Shown: piece after piece, positions 16,396-26,153 of the stretch | Layout: every line of letters begins with the position of its first letter | How positions within the stretch are numbered: position 1 is the stretch's first letter | NCBI RefSeq assembly: GCF_014696225.1 | Contig: NZ_JACJPV010000043.1 | Coordinates: 1-33,395, forward strand | Length of the DNA: 33,395 nt | Reading direction: 5' to 3' | DNA from: Anabaena sp. FACHB-1237 | GTDB lineage: Bacteria > Cyanobacteriota > Cyanobacteriia > Cyanobacteriales > Nostocaceae | Position numbers and translations under genes: made by a program | Notes under the pieces: generated by a model | What the model was told of the DNA's origin: nothing | The model's input: the letters and a program-made list of their open reading frames with translations, nothing else | Databases searched by the model: none

Positions 16396-18768
16396 ATGAA
16401 TTTATTGATAACTGTATTTGTGAATTTATTGGCAAAGTGTAAATGCTTTTGGATTCAGGGAAAATACACACATCTTAAAGCTATTTTATTGGGTTTATCG
16501 CTGCTTTTTATGGTGCGTTTACTACCTTATTTTGCCCCTATTCGCTATCAAGATATTAAACAAAATCAGTTAGCTATTTCTTTTAGCGATCGCTATAATT
16601 TACCATTAGGAACTGTCTTAACTCGTGATCAGGAACATACTTCTGTTATTAACTTAAATCAAGTTTCTCCAAATTTTATTAATGCAATTTTAGCGGCTGA
16701 AGATGCTAGTTTCTATAATCATGGGGCATTAGATTTAAAAGCCATAATTCGCGCTATTAATGATGCTATTTATCGTCGTAAAATAGTTTCTGGTGCTTCC
16801 ACTATTACCATGCAATTAGCGCGAATGTTATATCAATATCCTCGCAATTTATCAGGGAAAATTCAGGAGATTTGGACTGCTTGGCGTTTAGCAGCAGGAA
16901 TGAATAAAAACGATATTTTAGCAGCTTATATTAATCGTCTGCCCATGGGAGGAAACATTTACGGTATAGAAGCAGCAGCAAGAATTTACTTTGCTACTTC
17001 TGCTAGTGAATTAAATGTTGCCCAAGCCTCTTTATTAGCAGCTATTCCTAATAATCCTACCTACTTTAACCCTTATCAATACTGGCAAAGAGTCAAATCC
17101 AGACAACAATATATTTTAACAAGAATGGCGCAGGAAAAATACATTAACCCGTCAGAAATTTCCGATATTTTAGCAGAAAAACTAGTGTTGCAATCTCGAA
17201 TACAGGGAATTATTACTGCACCACATTTTCTATTTTGGTTATCAGAAAATTATCAAAACTATCAAAAGTCAGATGATAATTTATCAATTATTAAAACTAC
17301 TATTGATCATTCTTTGCAGGAATTTGTGGAAGCACAGGTAAAACAAGTTTTAGCATCTCTCAAAAGTAATAATGTTCATGATGCAGCAGTGGTAGTAATT
17401 GACAACTACTCTAGGGAGGTTTTAAGTTATGTCGGTTCACCTGATTATTTTAATGAGAGTCAATTAGGACGCAATGATGGTGTACAATCTTTACGTCAAC
17501 CTGGTTCTACTTTGAAACCATTTGTCTATGAATTAGGATTAGAAACTGGTGTAATTCGTTCTAATTCTATTTTGGCAGATGTCCCAACTCATTACGCCAT
17601 TCCTGGGGCAAAATTATATAGTCCAACGGATTATACTAACACTTTTTTAGGTCCTGTGAGAGTTAGGTTAGCTTTAGCTAATTCTTTGAATGTACCTGCT
17701 GTAAAAGTGTTAGAAAAAATCGGTGTTTCCTCTTTCTTAAATCGGTTACATGATTTAGGTTTTACTAGTCTTAAAAAAAGTGCAGATTATTATGGTTTAG
17801 GCTTAACTTTAGGTAGTGGGGAAGTCAGTTTATGGGAATTAGTTAATGCTTATGTAACTATGGCTAATCTGGGCAAATTTCAGCCTTTAATTACTATGTT
17901 AAATAATGGTGATCATAGTTCACAAAAAGTAATTTCTCAACCGATGTATTGGCAATTAATTATTAATATGTTAAGCGATCGCTATGCTCGTGGGGACGCT
18001 TTTGGTATAGACTCAGTATTAAATTTGCCCTTTCCTGTCGCTGTCAAAACTGGTACTTCTTCCAACTACCGAGATACTTGGACAGTGGGCTTTAGTACAG
18101 ATTATACCGTTGCCACTTGGGTAGGTAACTTTAATGGTGAACCTATGCGTCAAATTTCAGGAGTGACGGGGGCAGCACCCTTATGGAACAGGATTATGTT
18201 GCATTTACATGAAGATCAACCCCCTGGCAATTTTCCTCCACCACAAGGGATGGTACAATTACCGATTTGTGCCACAACCGGATTAAAACCCACACCTAGC
18301 TGTACTTCAGTAGTTAGAGAATACTTATCAGTAGAAGATCCCATATTTTCCGAAAATAATTCTCAAAACAATTCTGAAAAATATACTGATCTTCAGATAT
18401 TATCAGTGGATAATCAAAAGTTAGTAAAACAGCCATCATCCAACTTAATAACTGATAATTTCAGGATTATTTCTCCGAGTAATGGAGATTTATTTCTGTT
18501 ATATCCGGGTGCAACGAAACAGCAACAATTAGAATTTAAAGTTGAATTTAAAGGTAGTGCATCCCTAAATCAGTCTATAGAATGGTGGCTAAATGATCAA
18601 AAATTATCAACAGGAACAAATAATGCAATTTTCTGGCAATTAAAACCAGGGAAATGGCGACTAGAAGCTAGAAATGGTCAGATGCGCCATCACATAAATT
18701 TTCAAGTAGAGTTGGCTAATATTCAACCTAAAAGACAAGGTTTTTCTGTAGCGCATCCCACCAATTAG
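16396..18768 (+). CDS. pbpC: Penicillin-binding protein 1C (glycosyltransferase-transpeptidase)
   Basis: Bifunctional peptidoglycan synthase anchored in the cytoplasmic membrane; 790 residues. One membrane helix lies at about residues 28-45. The GT51 domain shows catalytic E102 in AAEDASFYNHGALD, then GASTITMQLARML and NRLPMGGNIYGIEAAA. The transpeptidase domain has S371-TLK (QPGSTLKPF), S430-LN (LANSLNVPA) and K551-TGTS, all intact. The tail has CATTGLKPTPSC and a PBP1C-type C-terminal beta domain (about 690-780, FRIISPSNGDLFLLYPG, IEWWLNDQ), which separates it from PBP1A/2-type enzymes. PBP1C genes are often linked with A2M genes, as here, though the arrangement is divergent with a nuclease gene between. 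Confidence 0.95.
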   Translation: MNLLITVFVNLLAKCKCFWIQGKYTHLKAILLGLSLLFMVRLLPYFAPIRYQDIKQNQLAISFSDRYNLPLGTVLTRDQEHTSVINLNQVSPNFINAILAAEDASFYNHGALDLKAIIRAINDAIYRRKIVSGASTITMQLARMLYQYPRNLSGKIQEIWTAWRLAAGMNKNDILAAYINRLPMGGNIYGIEAAARIYFATSASELNVAQASLLAAIPNNPTYFNPYQYWQRVKSRQQYILTRMAQEKYINPSEISDILAEKLVLQSRIQGIITAPHFLFWLSENYQNYQKSDDNLSIIKTTIDHSLQEFVEAQVKQVLASLKSNNVHDAAVVVIDNYSREVLSYVGSPDYFNESQLGRNDGVQSLRQPGSTLKPFVYELGLETGVIRSNSILADVPTHYAIPGAKLYSPTDYTNTFLGPVRVRLALANSLNVPAVKVLEKIGVSSFLNRLHDLGFTSLKKSADYYGLGLTLGSGEVSLWELVNAYVTMANLGKFQPLITMLNNGDHSSQKVISQPMYWQLIINMLSDRYARGDAFGIDSVLNLPFPVAVKTGTSSNYRDTWTVGFSTDYTVATWVGNFNGEPMRQISGVTGAAPLWNRIMLHLHEDQPPGNFPPPQGMVQLPICATTGLKPTPSCTSVVREYLSVEDPIFSENNSQNNSEKYTDLQILSVDNQKLVKQPSSNLITDNFRIISPSNGDLFLLYPGATKQQQLEFKVEFKGSASLNQSIEWWLNDQKLSTGTNNAIFWQLKPGKWRLEARNGQMRHHINFQVELANIQPKRQGFSVAHPTN

Positions 18769-18918
18769 CAGAAAGTCATAGATTGATTAACTTTGAATAA
18801 AAAACAATAAAAAAATCAATCTTTTTCTGGAAAATCCTAAAATCGTGTTGATAATATAAGTGGGGTAATAATTTAATGTTGTTGAATATTGATAGCTTCT
18901 CAAGGAGTGAAAATCGCC

Positions 18919-19077
18919 ATGAATAACATAGAACCTAGCAACCAGCACAAAAAATCTGCCAAAAAGAAACAATCTTTTCCTGGTACAGATATTGGCAGTC
19001 CAAGAGTTCCCCTTCGCAAAAACAAAATAAAAAAACCACAAAGTGAATGTCTTAGTGACTGGGAACACGCTAGTTAA
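18919..19077 (+). CDS. Small basic hypothetical protein (52 aa)
   Basis: A 52-residue ORF starting MNNIEPSNQHKK, with AAGGAG about 12 nt before the ATG. Strongly basic in the middle (KKSAKKKQS, PLRKNKIKKPQ), no membrane segment, one cysteine. It follows pbpC by 150 bp. I recognise no family, and a competing ORF on the other strand covers the same DNA. The ribosome binding site and composition make it plausible, not certain. Confidence 0.4.
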   Translation: MNNIEPSNQHKKSAKKKQSFPGTDIGSPRVPLRKNKIKKPQSECLSDWEHAS

Positions 19078-20021
19078 GCTATTGCAGTTAAGTTACTGAT
19101 AGTGTAGACTGGTGACAACCATAAATATCAAAGAGAAACGGTTTCATGTATGACTATAATTTTTGTTGATGATGGGAATTGAAGCTTAATCCGATGTTTT
19201 CCTTGTAAATTACTAACAAAATTCCACTAAAATTAGCTCTTACTCATAGCAATAGACAAGAGAACTAATTGTTGTATTTTCATCTGGTATTTTCCAATAC
19301 AGCAAAGTTTGATGAATTTTGTTTTTGATCATTACCTCATGGGCATCGCTTAATCTTCATCCACAATGCGATAATTTGCCTATGTATGGCAGTATTTACT
19401 TATCATTGATATAGAAAGATCCCCGATTTATTACAAAATCGGGGATCTTATTATGTCAAGCTGTTACGCAGATAAATCCGATAATCCTAATATTCTTATA
19501 GCTGAACTTCCCCTTAATAAAAATAACAAAACTCCTGAATTAAGGTAGTTTAAGCGATTTTTAACTACCTATTATTGGGTACATTTTCCTGCCTGCTGCC
19601 TGCCTGTTGCCAGACAGGGTAGGCATGGATAGAGAGGGCTTGTAGTCAGTGGTTGAGGCGATTACCCGGCTGATAATTATATCCTAATCAAGACTTAATT
19701 AATGTTAAGAGATCGTTACAATTATATGGTAACAAAAAATCAGGATTCTGATGCTCAAAAAGTTTACTACACAAGATTTTTTAGCATTTTTATTACAAAT
19801 GAATGGGGGGAAGTTCAGTTATAATGGAACATAACATTACAAATCAACTTTCATTAACTTATTTAAACTTCTGATAAATTTTAGATATTTTTTCTTTAAC
19901 CTAAATATGAAATGATTCATCTCAGGTGTAAATCTCCTGATTTATCAACGTTTTAGGTTTATTGAGCAAACTTTAATTACAGCGACCTGTAGATAAAGTT
20001 ACCCTATGGACAATTTTATTT
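19078..20021. other. Gene-free 0.9-kb interval before the RTX protein gene
   Basis: No coding sequence supported on either strand. It holds a 32-nt hairpin (19417-19448), a CTGCCTG-rich short tandem stretch near 19590-19612, and a TATAAT at 19820-19825, about 200 bp before the RTX protein start, which could mark a promoter with a long leader. Confidence 0.5.
19417..19448. repeat. Hairpin repeat AGATCCCCGATTT / AAATCGGGGATCT
   Basis: Perfect 13-bp arms with a 6-nt loop, followed by only TTATT, so a poor terminator. The same repeat type (AGATCCCCGACTTCTT arms) is at 27563-27595, which argues for a dispersed repeat family. Confidence 0.75.
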
Positions 20022-23000
20022 ATGACAACTTTAGTTAATTTATCTGTCAGTTCTAATGCTGGCACAGAAGCAGGGACAACAATTATTACTGTCACAGCTA
20101 CAGCCACCAGTGCTGTTTCCGGTAATCAAACAGTAAATTTAGGAGTATCAGGAACTGGAATTACAGCCAGTGATTATTACCTCAGCAAAAACACAATTAC
20201 TATTGCCAATGGGCAAACTTCCGGTTCTGTCTCCTTTATTGTAGCTGATGATGCCATAGTTGAAGGAACAGAAACCGCAACTTTAACAATTAGTACACCA
20301 TCTGCGGGCATTTCTTTAGGGGCGACAACTTCCCAAAATATTACTATTACTAACAACGACTCCAGTTTTTTAACCAAAGTCGGTGGCATTGCCAGTGCTA
20401 ATGGGGCGGAAATATCGGCTTTTGACCCGGTTAGCAAACGGCTATTCGTCGTTGCTGGTAATACCGTTGACATTTACACCGTCAGCAGTACAGGTTCTCT
20501 AACTGTGACTGGTACTTTAACCCCCACAATCACACCTACTGCGGGTACAACATTAATTCCCAACAGTGTGGCAGTGAAAAATGGTGTGGTTGCTGTGGCT
20601 TATGCTGTGCAGAATACTACAACTTCAGCCCAACTAACTGGTAAAGTAGCCTTCTTTAATGCCGGTAATGGTAGCTTTATCAATGAGGTAGATGTGGGTG
20701 CATTGCCAGATATGCTTACCTTTACGCCTGATGGCACCAAGGTATTAGTGGCCAATGAGGGAGAACCCAACAGCTACGGTCAAACTAATTCGGTTGATCC
20801 AGAAGGTTCTGTGAGCATTATTAATATTGCTGGTGGTGTTGCCAGTGCTACAGTACAAACTGCTACTTTCACCAGTTTTAATAGTCAGATTGCATCCTTA
20901 AAAGCATCGGGTGTGAGAATTATCGGACCTGGTGCGACAGTTGCCCAGGATTTAGAACCAGAATTTATTGCTGTAGCGCCCGATGGGTTAACAGCGCAGA
21001 TTACATTGCAAGAAAATAATGCGATCGCTATTCTGGATATTGCTACCGCTACCATTACCCAAATTATCCCTCTGGGTGCGAAGGATTACAGTCTACCTGG
21101 GAATGGCATAGATCCTAATGATCAAGATGGTGGGATTAATATTCGCAATGTGCCAGTTTTTGGATTATATCAACCAGATGCGATCGCTAGTTTCAACGTT
21201 AATGGACAAACCTACTACATCACCGCTAACGAAGGTGATTCCCGCAACTACCCAGGATTTAACGAAGAAATTCGAGTTAGTAGTCCCAGCTATGTTTTGG
21301 ATTCAATAGCTTTCCCCAATGCATCAACCCTCAAACAAAGCAGTAATTTGGGACGTTTGCAAGTAACCAATGCTACAGGTAATACAGACGCAGATGCAGA
21401 ATTTGAGCGCATTGAGGTATTTGGGGCGCGTTCCTTCTCTATTTGGAATAGCAACGGCACTCAAGTATTTGATAGTGGTGATCAACTAGAACAAATCACC
21501 GCAGCAAAAACCCCGACCTTATTTAACTCTGAGGGTACAATCACCACCTTCGATACCCGCAGCGACAACAAGGGACCAGAACCGGAAGGTGTGGTAGTGG
21601 GAGTTATCAACGGTCGTACCTATGCCTTTATTGGTTTAGAACGCACAGGGGATGTTGTTGTCTATGATGTCAGCAATCCTAACCAGCCAACATTTGTGCA
21701 GTATATTAATACACCTGAAGATGTTGCCGTGGAAGGACTAACATTTATATCGGCCGCAGATAGTCCCACAGGTAAACCTCTGTTAGTCACTGCTAACGAA
21801 GTTAGTAAAACTGTTGCAGTATTTGAAGTCAATGTACCGGTATTTAACTTTAGTACCGCCAACTACAGCGTTACAGAAGGCAACACCACTGGTTTTAATA
21901 CCTATGCCACAGTCAGAATCACTCGTACTGGCAGTATCAGTGGTACAGACACAGTACAACTACAATTGACTGATGGTACAGCCAAGGGTAGCGCTGCTGC
22001 TCCCACTGTAGATACAAGCCAAGGAATCAGCAGTTCTGCCACTTCTTATATTATCCCCACCACACCGGGATCGGGTGTTAGTGTGAAATCCATCCTCACT
22101 GTTGGAGATTCAGTCAACAACAAACCCGACGGCACACCTTATAAAATGGTCGGCATTCCTGATGGTTTGGGAGCATTCGATAACGGTGATGGTACTTTCA
22201 CTTTATTAATGAACCATGAAATTAGCAGTACACTTGGAATTACCCGCGCTCATGGTGGTAAAGGTGCTTTCGTTTCCAAATGGGTAATCAACAAATCGGA
22301 TTTATCAGTAGTCAGTGGCAGTGACCTAATTCAGACGGTATATGTATGGAATGGTACTAGCTTCACTCAAAGCACCACTACAGCATTTAGTCGTTTCTGC
22401 TCTGGGGATCTAGCTCCGGTGTCCGCCTTCTACAACAGTGCCACAGGACTGGGTAGTACAGTACGTATCTATTTGAATGGCGAAGAAGGTAGCCCTGAAA
22501 GTCGTGCTTTTGCTCATATTGCTACTGGCGCCAATGCTGGTACAACTTATGAATTGCCCTATCTAGGTAAGTTCAGTTTTGAAAATGCCGTGGCCAGCCC
22601 CACAGTTAGTAATAAGACAGTAGTGGCCGGACTAGATGACTCTACAGGTGGTCAAGTTTACTTCTACATTGGCAATAAAACCAATACGGGAACAGAAATT
22701 GATAAGGCAGGATTAAACAACGGCAAACTGTATGGCGTTGCTGTTACTGGATTAACAAGTGAAACCAACACAACCAACTTAGCGCCGGGAAGCAGATTTA
22801 CATTGGCGGATTTGGGTAATGTGCAAAATACAACAGGGGCAACCCTGCAAACCCAGAGTGTAGCTGCTGGTGTGACAGCTTTCCTACGTCCTGAAGATGG
22901 CGCATGGGACCCATCCAACCCCAGAGATTTCTACTTTGTTACCACTAATTCATTTAGTGGACCCAGCCGCTTGTGGAGACTGCGCTTCGATGATCCAACT

Positions 23001-25097
23001 AACCCAGAATTAGGCGGTACTATTGAAGCAGTTCTGGATGGAACTGAAGGACAGAAGATGTTTGATAACATGACCATAGACAAATATGGTAACATTCTGC
23101 TTCAGGAAGATGTAGGGAACAATGCCCATATTGGCAAAATTTGGCAGTATAACATTGCCACTGACACCTTAAAATTGGTGGCGCAACATGACCCAACTCG
23201 ATTCCTTTCTGGTGGTGATAATTTCCTGACTCAAGATGAGGAATCATCTGGGATTATTGATGCTCAAGATATCCTTGGACCTGGTTGGTTCTTGCTCGAT
23301 ACCCAAGCCCACTACAGTATTACAGGGGAATTGGTAGAAGGTGGTCAGTTGCTGGCGTTCTTTAACCCAGACACCTATAAAGCTTATCAAGCGGACTACA
23401 TCAATACACCAATTACTGTTACCTTCGCTCCTGGTGAAACCTACAAGGATGTACAAATTCCTATCGCTGGGGATACCAATGTAGAAAGTGATGAAACTAT
23501 TAACCTTACCTTAACTAATCCTAGTGCTGGTAGTTTAGTAGGAACACAGCAACCCAATGCTGTACTGACAATTGTTAATGATGAACTACCACCCACACTA
23601 ATTACCCTTAGTGCATCGAATGTGGATGAGAATGTTGGTACTGGTAGTTTAATTGGTACTTTTAGTACCACAGACCCCAATGTAGGTGATACATTTACCT
23701 ATAACTTCGTTTCTGGTACAAATGATAATTCAGCTTTCAGCATTAACGGCAATCAATTACTGATTAATGTTTCCCCAGATTTTGAAACCAAGTCAATATA
23801 TAACATCAGTGTTCGCACCACTGACAATACTGGACTTAGTTTGAATCAGGCATTCACTATTAATGTGAAGGATGTCAAGGAAGCACCCACTAACTTGATA
23901 TTAAGTTCCACCAATATCTACGAAAACGTTGCCGCTAATACAGTCGTAGGAACATTCACCAGCAGTGACCCAGATATAGCTAATACCTTTACCTACAGTT
24001 TAGTTAGTGGTACGGGTAGTGCTGATAATTCTGCTTTCACAATTAGTGGAAATCAACTATTAGTTGGTGCTTCCCCTAACTTTAGCACTAAATCAAGTAA
24101 TAGCATTCGCGTTCGCACTACTGACAACACCGGATTGAGCTTTGACAAAGTATTGGCAATTAATGTTAATCCCACCTCCTCCCTGTCAGGCGTGGTATAT
24201 ATTGATGCTAACAATAATGGAATAGTAGATACAGGCGAAATTGGCCTTGCAGGTATTAATATTACCCTCGCGGGCACAGCTAACAATGGCAGTAATGTGA
24301 ACCAAACTGTTACAACTAACTCCAACGGTAGCTATCAATTTAGCAACCTGTTTTCAGGAAATTATACCATTACCCAAACTCAGCCCACAGGATACAACAA
24401 CGGACTTACAACAGTTAACGGCTTTGTTAGCCCTGTAGCTAACCAATTTAGTAACATTGTGCTTAGTGCCGGATCAACGGGAGCAGGTTCTTATAACTTT
24501 GGGGAACAACTAATATCAGCACCGACACCAACAGTCAACAGTATTACCACCCAAAAAGCATCAAGTAGTGGATCTTCTCTTGTTGGTACACCTGGAGTTG
24601 ATAAATTGTTAGGTGGGGTTGGCAATGACACGCTAGGAGGTTTAGCTGGACGAGATTTACTGACAGGTGGTGCTGGATCTGATACTTTCTTCTATAACTC
24701 GTTTACTGAGTCGCTGTTTACTAATGTTTCATCTAATAACCAGTTAGATAACATTACTGACTTCAATCAGTCCGAAGGCGATCGCATTGTCTTTACTGAT
24801 AATTTTATACCCTCTGACCTATTCAATGCGGGAAAAATTAACGCGGCAAATTTACAAACTGCATTGGTTTCTGTATATGGTGATATATATCCATCTGTTT
24901 CTGGAAATCAAGCATTGGGACTCAACGAAGCCGTATTTTTCACCTTTGGACAGCGCACATATCTGTCCGTAAATGATGGAACGGCAGGATTTTCCAATAG
25001 TAGTGACTTGGTTATTGATGTCACCAACATCAAATACAAGACTGGCGATAACATCATAGGATCACTTGGGGTTAGTAATTACTTTAGCCTTCTTTAA
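20022..25097 (+). CDS. Large RTX/Calx-beta surface or secreted protein with choice-of-anchor-I and PhoX-like domains
   Basis: 1691 residues without an N-terminal signal, ending in Ca-binding RTX nonapeptides, so type I secretion is expected. Domains in order: Calx-beta (1-115); choice-of-anchor-I beta-propeller-like domain (about 116-603; LVANEGEPNSYG, DPNDQDGGINIR, ITANEGDSRNY, KGPEPEGVV); first half of a Calx-beta (605-657); DUF839/PhoX-like domain (about 673-1120; LLMNHEIS, YLNGEEGSPESRAF, RPEDGAWDPSNPRDFYF); second half of that Calx-beta (1123-1190; DYINTPITVTFAPGET); two cadherin-like repeats (1191-1383); an SdrD B-like domain (1386-1497; GVVYIDANNNGIVDTGE); RTX (about 1513-1560; GGVGNDTLGG, GGAGSDTFFY); and a cyanobacterial 'bluetail'-like end with YLSVNDGTAGF. 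Probable Ca-dependent phosphoesterase or adhesin; activity is inferred. No exporter genes are nearby. Confidence 0.9.
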   Translation: MTTLVNLSVSSNAGTEAGTTIITVTATATSAVSGNQTVNLGVSGTGITASDYYLSKNTITIANGQTSGSVSFIVADDAIVEGTETATLTISTPSAGISLGATTSQNITITNNDSSFLTKVGGIASANGAEISAFDPVSKRLFVVAGNTVDIYTVSSTGSLTVTGTLTPTITPTAGTTLIPNSVAVKNGVVAVAYAVQNTTTSAQLTGKVAFFNAGNGSFINEVDVGALPDMLTFTPDGTKVLVANEGEPNSYGQTNSVDPEGSVSIINIAGGVASATVQTATFTSFNSQIASLKASGVRIIGPGATVAQDLEPEFIAVAPDGLTAQITLQENNAIAILDIATATITQIIPLGAKDYSLPGNGIDPNDQDGGINIRNVPVFGLYQPDAIASFNVNGQTYYITANEGDSRNYPGFNEEIRVSSPSYVLDSIAFPNASTLKQSSNLGRLQVTNATGNTDADAEFERIEVFGARSFSIWNSNGTQVFDSGDQLEQITAAKTPTLFNSEGTITTFDTRSDNKGPEPEGVVVGVINGRTYAFIGLERTGDVVVYDVSNPNQPTFVQYINTPEDVAVEGLTFISAADSPTGKPLLVTANEVSKTVAVFEVNVPVFNFSTANYSVTEGNTTGFNTYATVRITRTGSISGTDTVQLQLTDGTAKGSAAAPTVDTSQGISSSATSYIIPTTPGSGVSVKSILTVGDSVNNKPDGTPYKMVGIPDGLGAFDNGDGTFTLLMNHEISSTLGITRAHGGKGAFVSKWVINKSDLSVVSGSDLIQTVYVWNGTSFTQSTTTAFSRFCSGDLAPVSAFYNSATGLGSTVRIYLNGEEGSPESRAFAHIATGANAGTTYELPYLGKFSFENAVASPTVSNKTVVAGLDDSTGGQVYFYIGNKTNTGTEIDKAGLNNGKLYGVAVTGLTSETNTTNLAPGSRFTLADLGNVQNTTGATLQTQSVAAGVTAFLRPEDGAWDPSNPRDFYFVTTNSFSGPSRLWRLRFDDPTNPELGGTIEAVLDGTEGQKMFDNMTIDKYGNILLQEDVGNNAHIGKIWQYNIATDTLKLVAQHDPTRFLSGGDNFLTQDEESSGIIDAQDILGPGWFLLDTQAHYSITGELVEGGQLLAFFNPDTYKAYQADYINTPITVTFAPGETYKDVQIPIAGDTNVESDETINLTLTNPSAGSLVGTQQPNAVLTIVNDELPPTLITLSASNVDENVGTGSLIGTFSTTDPNVGDTFTYNFVSGTNDNSAFSINGNQLLINVSPDFETKSIYNISVRTTDNTGLSLNQAFTINVKDVKEAPTNLILSSTNIYENVAANTVVGTFTSSDPDIANTFTYSLVSGTGSADNSAFTISGNQLLVGASPNFSTKSSNSIRVRTTDNTGLSFDKVLAINVNPTSSLSGVVYIDANNNGIVDTGEIGLAGINITLAGTANNGSNVNQTVTTNSNGSYQFSNLFSGNYTITQTQPTGYNNGLTTVNGFVSPVANQFSNIVLSAGSTGAGSYNFGEQLISAPTPTVNSITTQKASSSGSSLVGTPGVDKLLGGVGNDTLGGLAGRDLLTGGAGSDTFFYNSFTESLFTNVSSNNQLDNITDFNQSEGDRIVFTDNFIPSDLFNAGKINAANLQTALVSVYGDIYPSVSGNQALGLNEAVFFTFGQRTYLSVNDGTAGFSNSSDLVIDVTNIKYKTGDNIIGSLGVSNYFSLL

Positions 25098-25131
25098 GCA
25101 GGCTAATAAACCCAGTAACCAAGACGAACTC

Positions 25132-25166
25132 AGGGCAATGGAAAAAGTGTACATTGCTATTGCCCT
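25132..25166 (+). terminator. Possible terminator hairpin after the RTX protein gene
   Basis: AGGGCAAT (25132-25139) pairs with ATTGCCCT (25159-25166), followed by ATTTCTTTCT. The loop is long (19 nt) but can fold further through CAATG/CATTG. Position 35 bp after the stop fits, but the T-run is weak. Confidence 0.35.
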
Positions 25167-25223
25167 ATTTCTTTCTCAAACCAAGACTTTGCCCACAATT
25201 ATTTACCAGTTTTATCAATTCTT

Positions 25224-25871
25224 ATGCTGAGAATTTCTAACATCTTGTTTGCTACGCTGCTTACTGCGCTTAGTTATGGCGCGATCGCTAAACCAGTTAA
25301 TGCAATCTCTTTTTCTAGTACAACTGGTACACTTAATGATTCTCCCGATGGCACACCAATAAAAACAGACTTTACGTTTATAGTTTCAGGTGTGACAAAT
25401 GCTCCAAGCTATAACTATAGTCTTAACATCAATTTATCCCATGCCGATCTTCAAGAATTGGAAGGTTATTTGATTAACAATGCAAGCGGTAGAACTATTA
25501 ATCTATTTAGTACGTTGTCAGGTGCTAATCTAATCAACACTACATTTACTGATGGACAACCATTGCTTTCAAGTAGTTCAAAACTCTCCTATACAGGTAG
25601 TTTTGCACCAGAAAACAATTCTTTTAATGAATTTCCTAGTGTTACAGCTACTAACTTTAGTGATTTTAATAGTGATATACAAAATACCACTTGGACATTG
25701 CGAATTTATGATAGTGCTAACGGCAATGTGGGAACTTTAAACTCAGCGACTTTGAATATTACACCTGTACCTTTTGAGTCTGATGCTAGTGCAATTGTTG
25801 TGAGTGCTGGTACTCTTTTTGCATTGTATCAATGGCGTAAAAAAAGAACTCTTGTTAACAGTAAAAAATAG
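25224..25871 (+). CDS. Exported P-domain-like protein with C-terminal sorting tail
   Basis: 215 residues. The signal peptide MLRISNILFATLLTALSYGA ends near AKPVNA. The body resembles a proprotein-convertase P-domain (beta-sandwich): LNINLSHADLQELEGYLIN, GRTINLFSTLSG, a GSFAPEN segment and NTTWTLRIYDSANGNVGTLN, the last being the family's hallmark. The C-terminus PVPFESDASAIVVSAGTL, hydrophobic run, then WRKKRTLVNSKK has the layout of a cyanobacterial PEP-CTERM-like (exosortase) signal with a PF-E motif. It sits 126 bp after the RTX protein gene on the same strand and is likely another cell-surface or secreted protein. P-domains usually accompany a subtilisin-type protease; none is present here, so this stands alone. 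Confidence 0.72.
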   Translation: MLRISNILFATLLTALSYGAIAKPVNAISFSSTTGTLNDSPDGTPIKTDFTFIVSGVTNAPSYNYSLNINLSHADLQELEGYLINNASGRTINLFSTLSGANLINTTFTDGQPLLSSSSKLSYTGSFAPENNSFNEFPSVTATNFSDFNSDIQNTTWTLRIYDSANGNVGTLNSATLNITPVPFESDASAIVVSAGTLFALYQWRKKRTLVNSKK

Positions 25872-25887
25872 TCAGTCACAAATTGTA

Positions 25888-25908
25888 GGGTAGGCATTTT
25901 GTCTACCC
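25888..25908 (+). terminator. Weak hairpin GGGTAG/CTACCC after the P-domain gene
   Basis: Six-bp arms with a 9-nt loop, 17 bp after the stop codon. No T-run follows, so it may be a dispersed repeat rather than a terminator. Confidence 0.25.
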
Positions 25909-26153
25909 TCACTATACTTCTATCAGATGAAATTAATGTTATAGCACTACGCGCAATTAAGAATCTAGAATTTAGAATACAGAATTAAGCTATGATTCAG
26001 TTTCCATCTTTCCAACTGTCCTAACTTTACCCCATAGTGCTATAAGATCAATTATTTTCTGTTTAATTCAGATTGTTTTTAATCTGTATCAGTAATAGAA
26101 TATAATTTAGTGATGATCAGGAATTTATTGAGGATCGCTGAATATCGTTTATC

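Noticed and set aside
15374..18768. Rpn nuclease plus A2M/PBP1C as a new defence system
   Set aside because: The nuclease belongs to a multicopy selfish-type family and lies beside a MITE; insertion into the locus is the simpler reading without conservation data.
18787..19068. 93-residue minus-strand ORF rich in Phe and Tyr
   Set aside because: Mirror of the small basic ORF on the plus strand, which has a better ribosome binding site; its hydrophobicity is an artefact of reading Lys-rich codons in reverse.
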